From Paludibacter propionicigenes WB4 (GTDB lineage: Bacteria > Bacteroidota > Bacteroidia > Bacteroidales > Paludibacteraceae): a stretch of 64,000 nt of DNA. Made by a program: the position numbers and the translations under genes. The notes below the pieces were generated by a model. That model had not been told where the DNA came from, made no database searches, and was given only the letters and a program-made list of their open reading frames with translations. Positions 32,299-41,035 of the stretch are shown piece by piece. The stretch is taken from the NCBI RefSeq assembly GCF_000183135.1, contig NC_014734.1:1426001-1490000 (forward strand), in the 5' to 3' direction. Numbering within the stretch: position 1 is the stretch's first letter; every line of letters starts with the position of its first letter.

Positions 32299-33585
32299 TT
32301 ACAGCTTACGTTTCATAAACCAATGCTCGTTGAAAACCACATTAAATGTAAATTTATAGTAATTCTCTTTCAACGTAGACGTAGAGCCTATCTTTCCATA
32401 TTCAAACGAAGCATTTAGCATAGAAATAGTATTGTTGAATACATTGATAACAGGTAATCCGATACCGCATGAAACACCATAATTTTTTGGTTGTGAAACT
32501 CCCTGTATTTTATAATAAGAATCACTAACATTGAAACCGGCGCGATAGCGAATTCTGTCCGAGAAATATCTACCGATTGGATTTTTCTGATATTCAATAC
32601 CAACAGCCAGTTTAGACCGATTTACCAAACTGTCAGTTTTTCCGAAGAATTTCGATTTTTTCCATTCCTGCATGCTATAATCTACACCAATAGTAAGCCT
32701 CTGCTTAAATGTATAACTTAATCCTACCCCAAAAACAGTCGGTAATTCAAAACCAGAAACATTGGTAATTGTTGTATCACCTGCGCTATATGTAGTTTGA
32801 ATAAAGTCGCCGTTCATGGCTTTCTTTGGTTCAAAAATAACACCGAGCGTAAAATCGTGGTTCTTGTTAACAGTTGTGTTATACTGCGCACCAAACCTGA
32901 AGCGAAAATTATTTGCCCGGATTACATTAGTTTGAGTTGTTGAAATATAATCGCCAGATAACAGAGTATTAGTTGTAGTACTATTGAAACTCAAATCGCG
33001 AAAATTATTTACCTTTCCAAACATATAATAAGCGTTTACCCCTAACGACAAGTGCTTATTGATTTTTGCAGAAAGACCCATATAAACTTGAGAGAAACCA
33101 CCATTTCCGATAAATGTTCTGGTCGCTCCGATGCTATCATGTCCATTTACCTGAGAGTTTATCAACAAAGTATCCTTATTAGACATATCATAGCCCGAAA
33201 ACGAATATGGCAACAAACCGCCACTAAATCCCAACCATTTGGCCAAGGGGAATTGCATTGTAATATATTCGATATTGGCATTCATCTTCGAAACCTTCTT
33301 ACCTGCCTCCGAAAATTTAGAGACCAAAGCAGATGTTCCTACATCAAACATAAAAGTCATACTGTCAACCACACTATACGAAGCAGGGTTAACCACATTG
33401 ATACTGGAACTGGAACGAGAACCAATGGAAACTCCCCCCATACCTCGTTGTTCACCATTATTAGTATCACTTATATTACCATATCCAAATCTCGTATAAG
33501 GAGAATTAGTATTGTTCTGAGCAACAGAAAACTGAGTTAAAACAAGAAGAGAAAATACGAGAAGAAATAGCTTATTTTTGTACAT
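32299..33585 (-). CDS. Outer-membrane beta-barrel protein, function unknown
   Basis: A 428-residue protein. Signal peptide MYKNKLFLLVFSLLVLTQFSVAQ, then SPYTRFGYGNISD and GMGGVSIGSRSSSSINVVNPASY, typical of a Bacteroidetes family of FadL-like barrels, and alternating beta strands to the end (YYKFTFNVVFNEHWFMKRKL). Its ATG lies inside the last codons of coaX (14-bp overlap), so translation is probably coupled. The cargo is unknown. In related genomes it is kept between coaX and lptC, which suggests but does not show a link to envelope building. Confidence 0.82.
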   Translation of the reverse strand: MYKNKLFLLVFSLLVLTQFSVAQNNTNSPYTRFGYGNISDTNNGEQRGMGGVSIGSRSSSSINVVNPASYSVVDSMTFMFDVGTSALVSKFSEAGKKVSKMNANIEYITMQFPLAKWLGFSGGLLPYSFSGYDMSNKDTLLINSQVNGHDSIGATRTFIGNGGFSQVYMGLSAKINKHLSLGVNAYYMFGKVNNFRDLSFNSTTTNTLLSGDYISTTQTNVIRANNFRFRFGAQYNTTVNKNHDFTLGVIFEPKKAMNGDFIQTTYSAGDTTITNVSGFELPTVFGVGLSYTFKQRLTIGVDYSMQEWKKSKFFGKTDSLVNRSKLAVGIEYQKNPIGRYFSDRIRYRAGFNVSDSYYKIQGVSQPKNYGVSCGIGLPVINVFNNTISMLNASFEYGKIGSTSTLKENYYKFTFNVVFNEHWFMKRKL

Positions 33586-34300
33586 TGTATTGAAGTATGC
33601 GGTTCAGACCGATTAACACTAAATTTCTTTCTGCAAAGATGGCATTTTTTAGCTTCGTATCAAAGTAAAAAGTGCTACCGCCCGTTAAAAATACTGAAAG
33701 TTGTGGATATTTAATTTTTAATACATTTATATAACCATCTATTTCGAAGACAATGCCATAAATAGCACCCGAAAGAATGGCCGAATCAGTTGAATTTCCC
33801 AGTAACGGACTTTCTTCTTTAGTTTCAATCAATGGCAGTTTATGAGTAAATTCATGCAAAGCACGCAGCCTTAAATTTAATCCCGGCGCAATATTACCGC
33901 CATGGTATATATTTTGAGAATCGATAAAATCGTATGTGATAGCTGTACCGGCATCAACAACCAGGATATCCGTATTCTGTTTGAGAAATGAAGCTCCAAT
34001 AACAGCAGCTAATCTGTCTTTGCCCAGCGTCTCGGGTGTAGCATATCGGTTTTCAATCGGGATAGCAGTTTTATGCGACAACTCGATAAAGTTATCAAAG
34101 CTTGCTTCCAGAAAGTCAATAAACTCTTTGTTATCAGAGGTTACACTTGAAATTATACAGCGATCAATAAAGAATCTGTCAGTCAGAGTCAAAACGTCCG
34201 CCTTCCCGAATCTCTCGAAAATAAATGTTTCAACTAATTCAGTTTGATTGAAAACACCCACTTTTGTACTTGAGTTTCCCTGATCAATACACAGATTCAT
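33572..34300 (-). CDS. coaX: Type III pantothenate kinase
   Basis: A 242-residue kinase of the ASKHA fold. Phosphate-1 motif NLCIDQGNSSTKVGVF at the N-terminus, then YATPETLGKDRLAAVIGA, the DAGTAITYDFID motif and GGNIAPGLNLRLRALHEFT, all hallmarks of CoaX. It phosphorylates pantothenate in the first step of coenzyme A synthesis and is not inhibited by CoA. It overlaps the outer-membrane protein gene by 14 bp and starts 58 bp after hisG. Confidence 0.95.
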   Translation of the reverse strand: MNLCIDQGNSSTKVGVFNQTELVETFIFERFGKADVLTLTDRFFIDRCIISSVTSDNKEFIDFLEASFDNFIELSHKTAIPIENRYATPETLGKDRLAAVIGASFLKQNTDILVVDAGTAITYDFIDSQNIYHGGNIAPGLNLRLRALHEFTHKLPLIETKEESPLLGNSTDSAILSGAIYGIVFEIDGYINVLKIKYPQLSVFLTGGSTFYFDTKLKNAIFAERNLVLIGLNRILQYNVQK

Positions 34301-34358
34301 ACCTAGTTACTTAAAAGTATTATTTCAAAAAAACTCAGTTCCAGCATCGGAAAAGCAA

Positions 34359-35210
34359 TTATAAAATCATCTTTTCGATAGGTAGTACCAAAATTCCTTC
34401 GGCGCCAAGAGCTTTCAGCTTGCCAATGATATCCCAAAAACGTTTCTCGTCAATTACTACATGAAGCGAGTTCCAACCTTCCTTTGCCAACGGCATAATA
34501 GTTGGGCTCTTCATTCCCGGAAGTACTTCGATAATTTTATCAATATTATCTACAGGCACATTCATCAACACATATTTTTTATCTTCGGCCATCTGCACAG
34601 CCTCAATTCTAAAAAGCAATTCGTTTAATACCGCTTGTTTCTCATCTGAAAGCTTCGGATTGGAAATAAGCAGCGCTTCAGATTTCATCAACACCTCAAC
34701 TTCTTTCAGATGATTGGTAACCAATGTACTTCCCGAACTCACTATATCAAAAATTGCATCAGAAAGACCTATATTAGGGGCAATTTCTACAGAACCGGTT
34801 ATAACGTGTATATCTGCCTTTACATTATTTTCTTTCAAAAAATCCTCTAAAATAATAGGATACGATGTTGCTATAACCTTGCCGTTGAACCAGCTAATAT
34901 CAGTATAATCCTGTTCCTTTGGAATAGCTAAAGAGAGTCTGCACTTGCTAAAACCTAAACGCTTAGTCAATATCACATTTTTCTTCTTTTCAGCATACTC
35001 ATTTTCCCCAACGATTCCTATATCAGCCACTCCATCGGCTACCGACTGAGGAATATCATCATCGCGTAGGAATAAAACTTCGAGAGGAAAATTCCGCGCT
35101 GGTAATAATAGCAGACGTTTCCCCGATTCAAGTTTAATGCCTGTTTCGGTTAGCAACGCCATGGTTTCTTCGTACAATCGGCCTTTAGCCTGTATCGCAA
35201 TTCGTAACAT
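34359..35210 (-). CDS. hisG: ATP phosphoribosyltransferase, long form
   Basis: A 283-residue enzyme: RIAIQAKGRLYEETMALL, LFLRDDDIPQSVADGVADIGIVGENE, and the phosphoribosyl-binding DAIFDIVSSGSTLVTNHL. The C-terminal about 75 residues (MNVPVDNIDKIIEVLPGM onward) form the ACT-like regulatory domain of the long form, which is inhibited by histidine. It catalyses the first step of histidine synthesis. No other his gene is near, so the pathway genes are at least partly elsewhere. A well-matched -7 box stands 27 bp upstream. Confidence 0.96.
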   Translation of the reverse strand: MLRIAIQAKGRLYEETMALLTETGIKLESGKRLLLLPARNFPLEVLFLRDDDIPQSVADGVADIGIVGENEYAEKKKNVILTKRLGFSKCRLSLAIPKEQDYTDISWFNGKVIATSYPIILEDFLKENNVKADIHVITGSVEIAPNIGLSDAIFDIVSSGSTLVTNHLKEVEVLMKSEALLISNPKLSDEKQAVLNELLFRIEAVQMAEDKKYVLMNVPVDNIDKIIEVLPGMKSPTIMPLAKEGWNSLHVVIDEKRFWDIIGKLKALGAEGILVLPIEKMIL

Positions 35211-35236
35211 AATTTATTTTATTATTTTTTGGTGCA

Positions 35237-35244
35237 CAAAGGTA
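35237..35244 (-). promoter_or_regulatory. Candidate -7 box of hisG
   Basis: Minus strand TACCTTTG, 27 bp before the hisG ATG; leader about 20 nt. No clear -33 TTTG. Confidence 0.5.
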
Positions 35245-35276
35245 CAAAAAATGCATGAATCCAGCATTTATTCCAT

Positions 35277-35309
35277 AAAAAAAGTCCGTTATCGAAATAA
35301 CGGACTTTT
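35277..35309 (-). terminator. Terminator of the first tiny lipoprotein gene
   Basis: Stem AAAAGTCCGTTAT / ATAACGGACTTTT with T run on the minus strand, 34 bp past the stop at 35344. Confidence 0.85.
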
Positions 35310-35343
35310 AAGCCTGCAAGAATTTCTTTTGCGTTAGCTTTAA

Positions 35344-35508
35344 TTACTTAGCAGCAGCAGTAGAATCAGCAGCAACTGCAGTAGAATCAGTAGCAGCAGA
35401 ATCAACAGCAACTACAGTAGAATCAGCTTTAGGAGCTTCTTCAGCTTTTTTAGGAGTACAAGATGCGAAAGCCATAGCTACCACAAAAAACAAAAATACT
35501 TTTTTCAT
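35344..35508 (-). CDS. Tiny Ala/Asp-rich lipoprotein, copy A
   Basis: A 54-residue protein: signal MKKVFLFFVVAMAFASC with lipobox Cys17, then PKKAEEAPKADSTVVAVDSA and a repeated A-A-D-S-T pattern to the end TAAAK. It should be a membrane-anchored, unstructured acidic-alanine tail of about 38 residues. It has its own promoter-like box (35562-35569) and terminator. It is a tandem duplicate of 35768-35935, about 85% identical. No function is known; such small lipoproteins are common but unstudied in Bacteroidetes. Confidence 0.85.
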   Translation of the reverse strand: MKKVFLFFVVAMAFASCTPKKAEEAPKADSTVVAVDSAATDSTAVAADSTAAAK

Positions 35509-35561
35509 TTCTTTTAAACTTTAAAAATTTAACATGTTTGTTTTGCAATTCAAAATCGATG

Positions 35562-35569
35562 CAAAGTTA
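35562..35569 (-). promoter_or_regulatory. Candidate -7 box of lipoprotein copy A
   Basis: Minus strand TAACTTTG, 53 bp before the start; sits in a region homologous to 35988-35995 before copy B. Confidence 0.55.
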
Positions 35570-35703
35570 CATCATTTTTTTATTCTGCATTAATAAATAT
35601 CACTTTTTTTTAAAATATTTTTTGGTTTGATTGTTTTTTAGCTCTTTTTAGGTATAATTGGTTGAAGAATACGGATTACAGCAAAGAAAACGCCTTCCAA
35701 AAA

Positions 35704-35740
35704 GAAAAAAAGTCTGTTAGAAAATTTCTAACAGACTTTT
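35704..35740 (-). terminator. Terminator of lipoprotein copy B
   Basis: Stem AAAAGTCTGTTAGAAA / TTTCTAACAGACTTTT with U run on the minus strand, 28 bp past the stop of copy B. Confidence 0.85.
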
Positions 35741-35767
35741 ACTTCGTACAAAATACGAATACTCTAA

Positions 35768-35935
35768 TTACTTAGCAGCAGCAGTAGAGTCAGCAGCAAC
35801 TGCAGTAGAGTCAGGAGTAGCTACAGAATCAGCAGCAACTACAGTAGAATCAGCTTTAGGAGCTTCTTCAGCTTTTTTAGGAGCACAAGATGCGAAAGCC
35901 AAAGCTACTACGCAAAACAAAAATACTTTTTTCAT
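35768..35935 (-). CDS. Tiny Ala/Asp-rich lipoprotein, copy B
   Basis: A 55-residue protein: MKKVFLFCVVALAFASC (lipobox Cys17), PKKAEEAPKADSTVVAADS and a tail of ATPDSTAVAADSTAAAK. It differs from copy A by a few residues and an inserted Pro. The promoter region, leader and even the position of the terminator are also duplicated, so the whole transcription unit was copied. GCA/GCT-rich codons make the gene prone to slippage. Function unknown. Confidence 0.85.
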   Translation of the reverse strand: MKKVFLFCVVALAFASCAPKKAEEAPKADSTVVAADSVATPDSTAVAADSTAAAK

Positions 35936-35987
35936 TACTTTAAATCTTTAAAATTTAACATGTTAATTTTGCTATTCAAAATCGCTG

Positions 35988-35995
35988 CAAAGATA
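35988..35995 (-). promoter_or_regulatory. Candidate -7 box of lipoprotein copy B
   Basis: Minus strand TATCTTTG, 53 bp before the start codon, the same distance as in copy A. Confidence 0.6.
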
Positions 35996-36099
35996 CATTA
36001 TTTTTTATTCAAGCATTAGTATTCATTCATTTTTTTTCAAATTATTTTCTCAATAAAAATCTGAATTTGTAACCATCTAGTTATAAGCACCATTTTATT

Positions 36100-37815
36100 T
36101 TAACTATTAGATGAATATAAGTATCTTTTAATGCTTTTCTTTGGCGTTTTCTCGAATTCGTGGGGATAAAGCTGAATTTTCGAAATACCTTCGTATGCAG
36201 CAACGATGGAGTTCAAGGCTTTTCTGTTTTCTTCCATCAGAATTTCCAGTTGCTTCTGGTCTACACCTTCGGCATCCACAGCCTCATAGTCCGGGCAAAC
36301 CATGGCAACGAGCTTTCCGTGACTTTCAATAACCAGACTTTCCAACACATAAGGCATGTTATTCAGCTTTGCTTCTATCTCTTCAGGATATATATTCTGA
36401 CCATTGGCACTCAAAATCATTGTTTTATTACGTCCACGTATAAACACATTGCCGTCTTCATCTACTGTTCCAAGGTCACCCGTGTGCAACCAACCTTCGG
36501 AGTCAATTATCTGCGAAGTTCCTTCAGGATTCTTATAATAACCGGACATTACATTCTCGCCCCGGACACAAATTTCTCCAACACCGGTACTTTCATCCCT
36601 ATTCAGTATTTTCGCCTCCATAATGTCCAACAGTTTTCCTGATGATTTAGGAACAAAATCTTTGGTATTGGCATAACTGACCAGCGGAGCGCACTCGGTC
36701 ATACCATATCCTACCGTAAAAGGAAATTTTATTTTGTGGAAAAATTCCTCCACTTCGGCATTCAGCGGCGCACCACCAACCACAACCTCGGAAAACTCGC
36801 CACCAAAAGCATCAATCAACTTTTTGCGTATCTGAGCCAAAACCGGTTGATCAAGAAACGGAATGCTCAACACCCAACGCATGGATGGTTTAGCCAGCAT
36901 GGGCTGAATCTGCTTCTTGTATATTTTCTCTATAATAAGTGGCACGCAAAATATCACGCTTGGTTTGATTTCAGCAAAAGCCTTGAGAAGTATCTTTGCT
37001 GAGGGCGTTTTACCAATAAAGTGAATGTGGCATCCGGCACAAACCGGAGTAAGAAAATCGAAAGCACAACCGTAGGCATGCGCCAAGGGCAGAAAAGAAA
37101 CAATGCGATAATAAGGTGCTACCAATTTAGTGCGAAAACCAAAGGTGATATTGCCTGCTAAAGCATTGCCGCTTGTCATCACACCTTTACTAAAGCCGGT
37201 GGTGCCGGAAGTATAATTAATGGACACAATTTCAGCATTCGATTTATCGGCATACCGCACACAGTCTTTATGAAAACCGTAAGGATATTTTTCGGCAAAC
37301 AATTTCTTTACGGTTTCCATATCTATTTCCGACAAGTCCAGATTGTCATTGTGTTGTAGCTCCGGATTATCGGTGATATCCTCCGCCACAGCATTTAAGA
37401 GTGTAGTACAGCTAAAGTTGGTCAACGAGAACACAGCTTTTACTGTGGTCAGCTTTTCTTCTTCCAGATTTTCCCAAATAGCATCACCTGCAAAAAGAAG
37501 TTTTGATTCGGAATGATTGGTAATATGATGCACATCGTTGGCATTAAAATCCTGCAGAATGGGAACAACTATGGCTCCGTAAGTAACCACAGCTATATAA
37601 GTCACGGCCCAGTTAGCATTATTTCGCCCAATGAGTGCAATTTTATCGTTGGGCTCTATCTTACATTGTTCAAAAAGAATATGCAATTCTGCCACTTTTC
37701 GTGCTATATCGGCGTAAGTAAGCGTCACATCTTCTCCATAATTTGTAAATCCCGGCAAGTCCCAGTTCTTACGAAATCCATCTTCGAACAACCGAATAAA
37801 GTTTTCCTGAATCAT
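36100..37815 (-). CDS. Long-chain acyl-CoA synthetase / AMP-binding protein
   Basis: A 571-residue adenylate-forming enzyme. Motifs in order: P-loop-like NYTSGTTGFSKGVM (about 203), FLPLAHAYGCAFD, VVVGGAPLNAEVEEFF, VGYGMTECAPL (about 370), GWLHTGDLGTVDEDGNV and GRNKTMILSANGQNIYPEEIE, ending with the Lys-rich KTPKKSIKRYLY that carries the adenylation Lys. It activates a fatty or other carboxylic acid with ATP and CoA. Substrate chain length is not readable from sequence. It is a single gene with free-standing position. Confidence 0.92.
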   Translation of the reverse strand: MIQENFIRLFEDGFRKNWDLPGFTNYGEDVTLTYADIARKVAELHILFEQCKIEPNDKIALIGRNNANWAVTYIAVVTYGAIVVPILQDFNANDVHHITNHSESKLLFAGDAIWENLEEEKLTTVKAVFSLTNFSCTTLLNAVAEDITDNPELQHNDNLDLSEIDMETVKKLFAEKYPYGFHKDCVRYADKSNAEIVSINYTSGTTGFSKGVMTSGNALAGNITFGFRTKLVAPYYRIVSFLPLAHAYGCAFDFLTPVCAGCHIHFIGKTPSAKILLKAFAEIKPSVIFCVPLIIEKIYKKQIQPMLAKPSMRWVLSIPFLDQPVLAQIRKKLIDAFGGEFSEVVVGGAPLNAEVEEFFHKIKFPFTVGYGMTECAPLVSYANTKDFVPKSSGKLLDIMEAKILNRDESTGVGEICVRGENVMSGYYKNPEGTSQIIDSEGWLHTGDLGTVDEDGNVFIRGRNKTMILSANGQNIYPEEIEAKLNNMPYVLESLVIESHGKLVAMVCPDYEAVDAEGVDQKQLEILMEENRKALNSIVAAYEGISKIQLYPHEFEKTPKKSIKRYLYSSNS

Positions 37816-38042
37816 ATTTTTATTGTGTATTTCATTAATATCGTCATAAAAGACACGGCAAAAATAATGAATAATTACTCACTCGTACCGACTGTGTGCA
37901 AATAATTTGGATTATTTGAACATTCCATCAGGCTTTTTAATTAAAAAAAATGTTTTTGTTTCAATATCGTTTGGATAGAACGTATCTTGGTAAAAATGAC
38001 TGATTTTTGACTATTTCAAATCTGAACCTGTAAAAAAATCTG

Positions 38043-38050
38043 TATCTTTG
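38043..38050 (+). promoter_or_regulatory. Candidate -7 box of pheT
   Basis: TATCTTTG, 28 bp before the pheT ATG. No matching -33 element at normal spacing. Confidence 0.45.
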
Positions 38051-38078
38051 TGCCTTCAAAAAAATATCTTATCGAATT

Positions 38079-40538
38079 ATGAATATATCGTATAACTGGC
38101 TGAAGCAATACATTAACATTGATATTACGCCCGATGAATTATCAAAAGCACTCACTTCCATCGGTCTGGAAGTAGGCGGAGTGGAAGAAGTTCAAACTAT
38201 TAAAGGTGGATTGGAAGGATTGGTTATTGGAGAAGTACTGACCTGCGTCAATCATGAAAACTCTGACCACTTACATGTTACAACCGTAAACATTGGTACA
38301 CCGGAACCCATTCAGGTAGTATGCGGTGCTCCCAACGTAGCTGCCGGACAAAAGGTAGTAGTGGCAACAGTAGGCACCAAGTTATATTCAGGCGAAGAAA
38401 GTTTTTCCATAAAACGCTCAAAAATACGCGGTGTAGAATCGTTCGGGATGATATGTGCCGAAGATGAAATAGGCGTAGGAACAAGCCACGACGGCATTAT
38501 TGTACTTCCTGTTGAAGCAGTACCCGGAACCTTAGCCAAAGATTATTACGGCATTAAAAACGACACTTTATTAGAAGTAGATATTACTCCAAACCGCATT
38601 GATGCAGCTTCACACTTCGGTGTAGCGCGCGATTTGGCAGCATTCTTTGCATTAAAAGACAAATCGGTAAAACTCACCAAACCATCGGTAGAGGGTTTTG
38701 CCATACAAAATACCAACCTGACTATACCGGTAACTGTAGAAAACACAGATGCCTGTCCTCGTTATTCGGCTGTAACTATTTCGGGCGTAAAAGTTGCCGA
38801 ATCGCCTGAATGGTTGAAAAACTACCTGCATGTTATCGGGCTTCGTCCAATCAATAATATAGTGGATGTTACCAACTACGTATTGCACGAATTGGGTCAG
38901 CCAATGCATGCTTTTGATGCAGATAAAATTAAAGGCGGCGAAGTACGCGTAAAAACATTGGCAGAAGGAACTCCTTTTACCACATTGGATGGAGCGGAAC
39001 GCAAGCTGAATGCTGCCGATCTGATGATTTGCAATGCCAAAGAACCTATGTGTATCGGTGGTGTGTTTGGTGGACTGGACTCAGGAGTTACCGAAACAAC
39101 TCAAAACGTATTTTTGGAAAGTGCATACTTCAATCCCGTCTCTATCCGCAAAACAGCTCGTCGTCATGGCTTAAACACAGACGCATCGTTCCGCTACGAA
39201 CGCGGTTGCGATCCTACCAACACCATTTATGTACTGAAACGCTGCGCCCTACTGATTCAGGAAGTGGCAGGCGGACAAATATCAAGCGATATAGTGGACA
39301 TTTACCCACAAGAAGTAAAGCCATTCGAAGTATCGGTATCGCTGCGCAAAATCAATACATTAATTGGCAAAGAAATTGGCAAAGAGAATATTGAAACCAT
39401 TTTGGCAGCGCTGGAAATGAAAATAGTGAGCCAAAACGAAGAAGGTTACGTGCTTCATGTACCCGCTTACCGCGTGGATGTGCAACGCGACGTGGATGTG
39501 ATTGAAGACATTCTGCGTATTTACGGCTACAACAATGTGGAGATAGGCGAAACACTGAAATCAACCCTGAGCTACAGCTCAAAACCTGACAGCTACAAAC
39601 TGCAAAACCTGATTTCGGAACAGCTCACAGCGCAAGGATTCAACGAAGTGCTGAATAACTCCCTGACCAAAGGCGGTTATTATACCGACCTCACCTCCTA
39701 CCCTGCCGCGCACAGCGTGAAAATCATAAACTCGCTGAGCTCAGATTTGAACGTCATGCGTCAGACTTTGTTATTTGGTGGATTGGAAAACATCAACCGC
39801 AACGTGAACCGCAGAAATGCCGACTTGAAATTCTACGAATTCGGAAACTGCTATTATTATCATGCCGAAAACAAAAAAGAAGGAGAGAAACTGGCTGCTT
39901 ACTCTGAAGACATGCATCTGGGACTGTGGCTTACGGGCAACAAGCACGGACAATCATGGACGGCTACTGACGAGAAATCGAGTATTTATGAGCTAAAAGC
40001 TTATATCGAAAATATATTACGCCGACTGGGATTCAACCTGCGCAAACTGATTGTTGGTGAATATGCCGACGATTTATTGAGCGACGCATTGACAATTTAT
40101 AGTGCTGCCGGTCGTAAACTGGCCGTTTACGGTATCGTTCACCACAACATACGCAAAGTTACCGACATTGATCAGGAGGTGTATTATGCCGACCTGAACT
40201 GGAACGCTATACTGGCTGAACTGGGCGAACACAAGGTACAATATAAAGAGCTGTCGAAATTCCCTGACGTGAAACGCGACCTGGCTCTGTTGCTCGACAA
40301 GAACGTAGCATTTGCCGAAATAGAAAAAATAGCTTTCGAAACTGAACGCAAGCTGTTGAAAAAAGTAAACCTGTTTGACGTGTACGAAGGCAAGAATTTG
40401 GAAGCAGGCAAAAAATCGTATGCTGTGAGTTTCTTATTGCAGGACGAAACAAAAACACTGACTGATACGCAGATTGAAAGTATTATGAAGAAGCTTCAAG
40501 CGAACTTTGAAACTAAGCTGGGAGCGAAACTAAGATAG
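38079..40538 (+). CDS. pheT: Phenylalanyl-tRNA synthetase beta chain
   Basis: An 819-residue protein of normal length. Domain order: N-terminal MNISYNWLKQYINIDITPDEL, OB-type tRNA-binding domain (about 40-150: VVCGAPNVAAGQKVVVATVGT), B3/B4 editing domain (PRYSAVTISGVKVAESPEWLK), B5 (VSLRKINTLIGKEIG), the catalytic-like core, and a C-terminal anticodon-binding FDX-ACB domain (ELSKFPDVKRDLALLLD to the end). It pairs with PheS, which is not in the window, to charge tRNA-Phe. pheT ends 20 bp before the inverted-repeat region of the cassette that follows. Confidence 0.97.
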   Translation: MNISYNWLKQYINIDITPDELSKALTSIGLEVGGVEEVQTIKGGLEGLVIGEVLTCVNHENSDHLHVTTVNIGTPEPIQVVCGAPNVAAGQKVVVATVGTKLYSGEESFSIKRSKIRGVESFGMICAEDEIGVGTSHDGIIVLPVEAVPGTLAKDYYGIKNDTLLEVDITPNRIDAASHFGVARDLAAFFALKDKSVKLTKPSVEGFAIQNTNLTIPVTVENTDACPRYSAVTISGVKVAESPEWLKNYLHVIGLRPINNIVDVTNYVLHELGQPMHAFDADKIKGGEVRVKTLAEGTPFTTLDGAERKLNAADLMICNAKEPMCIGGVFGGLDSGVTETTQNVFLESAYFNPVSIRKTARRHGLNTDASFRYERGCDPTNTIYVLKRCALLIQEVAGGQISSDIVDIYPQEVKPFEVSVSLRKINTLIGKEIGKENIETILAALEMKIVSQNEEGYVLHVPAYRVDVQRDVDVIEDILRIYGYNNVEIGETLKSTLSYSSKPDSYKLQNLISEQLTAQGFNEVLNNSLTKGGYYTDLTSYPAAHSVKIINSLSSDLNVMRQTLLFGGLENINRNVNRRNADLKFYEFGNCYYYHAENKKEGEKLAAYSEDMHLGLWLTGNKHGQSWTATDEKSSIYELKAYIENILRRLGFNLRKLIVGEYADDLLSDALTIYSAAGRKLAVYGIVHHNIRKVTDIDQEVYYADLNWNAILAELGEHKVQYKELSKFPDVKRDLALLLDKNVAFAEIEKIAFETERKLLKKVNLFDVYEGKNLEAGKKSYAVSFLLQDETKTLTDTQIESIMKKLQANFETKLGAKLR

Positions 40539-40558
40539 AAAGTAAGGAGTAAGGAGTA

Positions 40559-41021
40559 AGAGGTAAGAAAGTAAGAGGCAAGAAGTAAGTAATTTGTAAC
40601 ATTTAAATGCAAATCTCATGTCCGAAAATTTAGACTACAATGAAAAATACAGGCTAAGGACCAAAAGATTTGCTGTTGCAATTATTTTATTTTATTCAAA
40701 ACATTGTAAACAAACAGAAGAATTAAGAGTAATAGGAAAGCAGTTATTACGATCCGGAACATCCGTTGCAGCTAATTTTCGGGCTGTGACCCGTGGAAGA
40801 TCCCATGCCGAAAGGTTTTCCAAAATGTGTATTGTTGTTGAAGAAATTGATGAGACACAATTTTGGCTTGAACTGATTGAAGAAGCAGATATGTTGGACA
40901 AATCCACTTTTGGAGATATAAAAAAGGAAACAGATGAACTCGTAAAAATCTTTTCGGCAAGTAAAGCTAACATGAAGAAATAACAAGTTACTTACTTCTT
41001 GCCTCTTACTTTATTACTTCT
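40559..41021. mobile_element. Inverted-repeat-bounded four-helix-bundle cassette (IVS-like)
   Basis: A 463-bp unit with one gene (40618-40983). The left end 40568-40592 and right end 40988-41012 are perfect 25-bp inverted copies (GTAAGAGGCAAGAAGTAAG core), and the match continues outward for nine more bases with two mismatches. In known cases, genes of this family lie in intervening sequences inserted in 23S rRNA genes and closed by terminal complementary ends. Here the unit stands between pheT and a PLP-enzyme gene. No transposase is encoded and no clear target duplication is seen, so mobility is inferred. Confidence 0.55.
40618..40983 (+). CDS. Four-helix-bundle protein (S23/IVP family)
   Basis: A 121-residue protein. 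RLRTKRFAVAIILFYSKH is followed by KQLLRSGTSVAANFRAVTRGRS, the family signature of the four-helix-bundle proteins once called S23 ribosomal proteins, then the helices FSKMCIVVEEIDETQFWLELI and DIKKETDELVKIFSASKAN. Relatives form pentamers and bind nucleic acid; some are encoded in 23S rRNA intervening sequences and one branch (Avd) helps diversity-generating retroelements. There is no reverse transcriptase here. It is enclosed in 25-bp inverted repeats. A biological role is not known. Confidence 0.9.
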   Translation: MSENLDYNEKYRLRTKRFAVAIILFYSKHCKQTEELRVIGKQLLRSGTSVAANFRAVTRGRSHAERFSKMCIVVEEIDETQFWLELIEEADMLDKSTFGDIKKETDELVKIFSASKANMKK

Positions 41022-41035
41022 AAAATATAAAAGAA

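Noticed and set aside
40618-40983. Diversity-generating retroelement accessory (Avd) gene
   Set aside because: The protein is of the same fold family, but there is no reverse transcriptase, template repeat or variable-repeat target in the neighbourhood.
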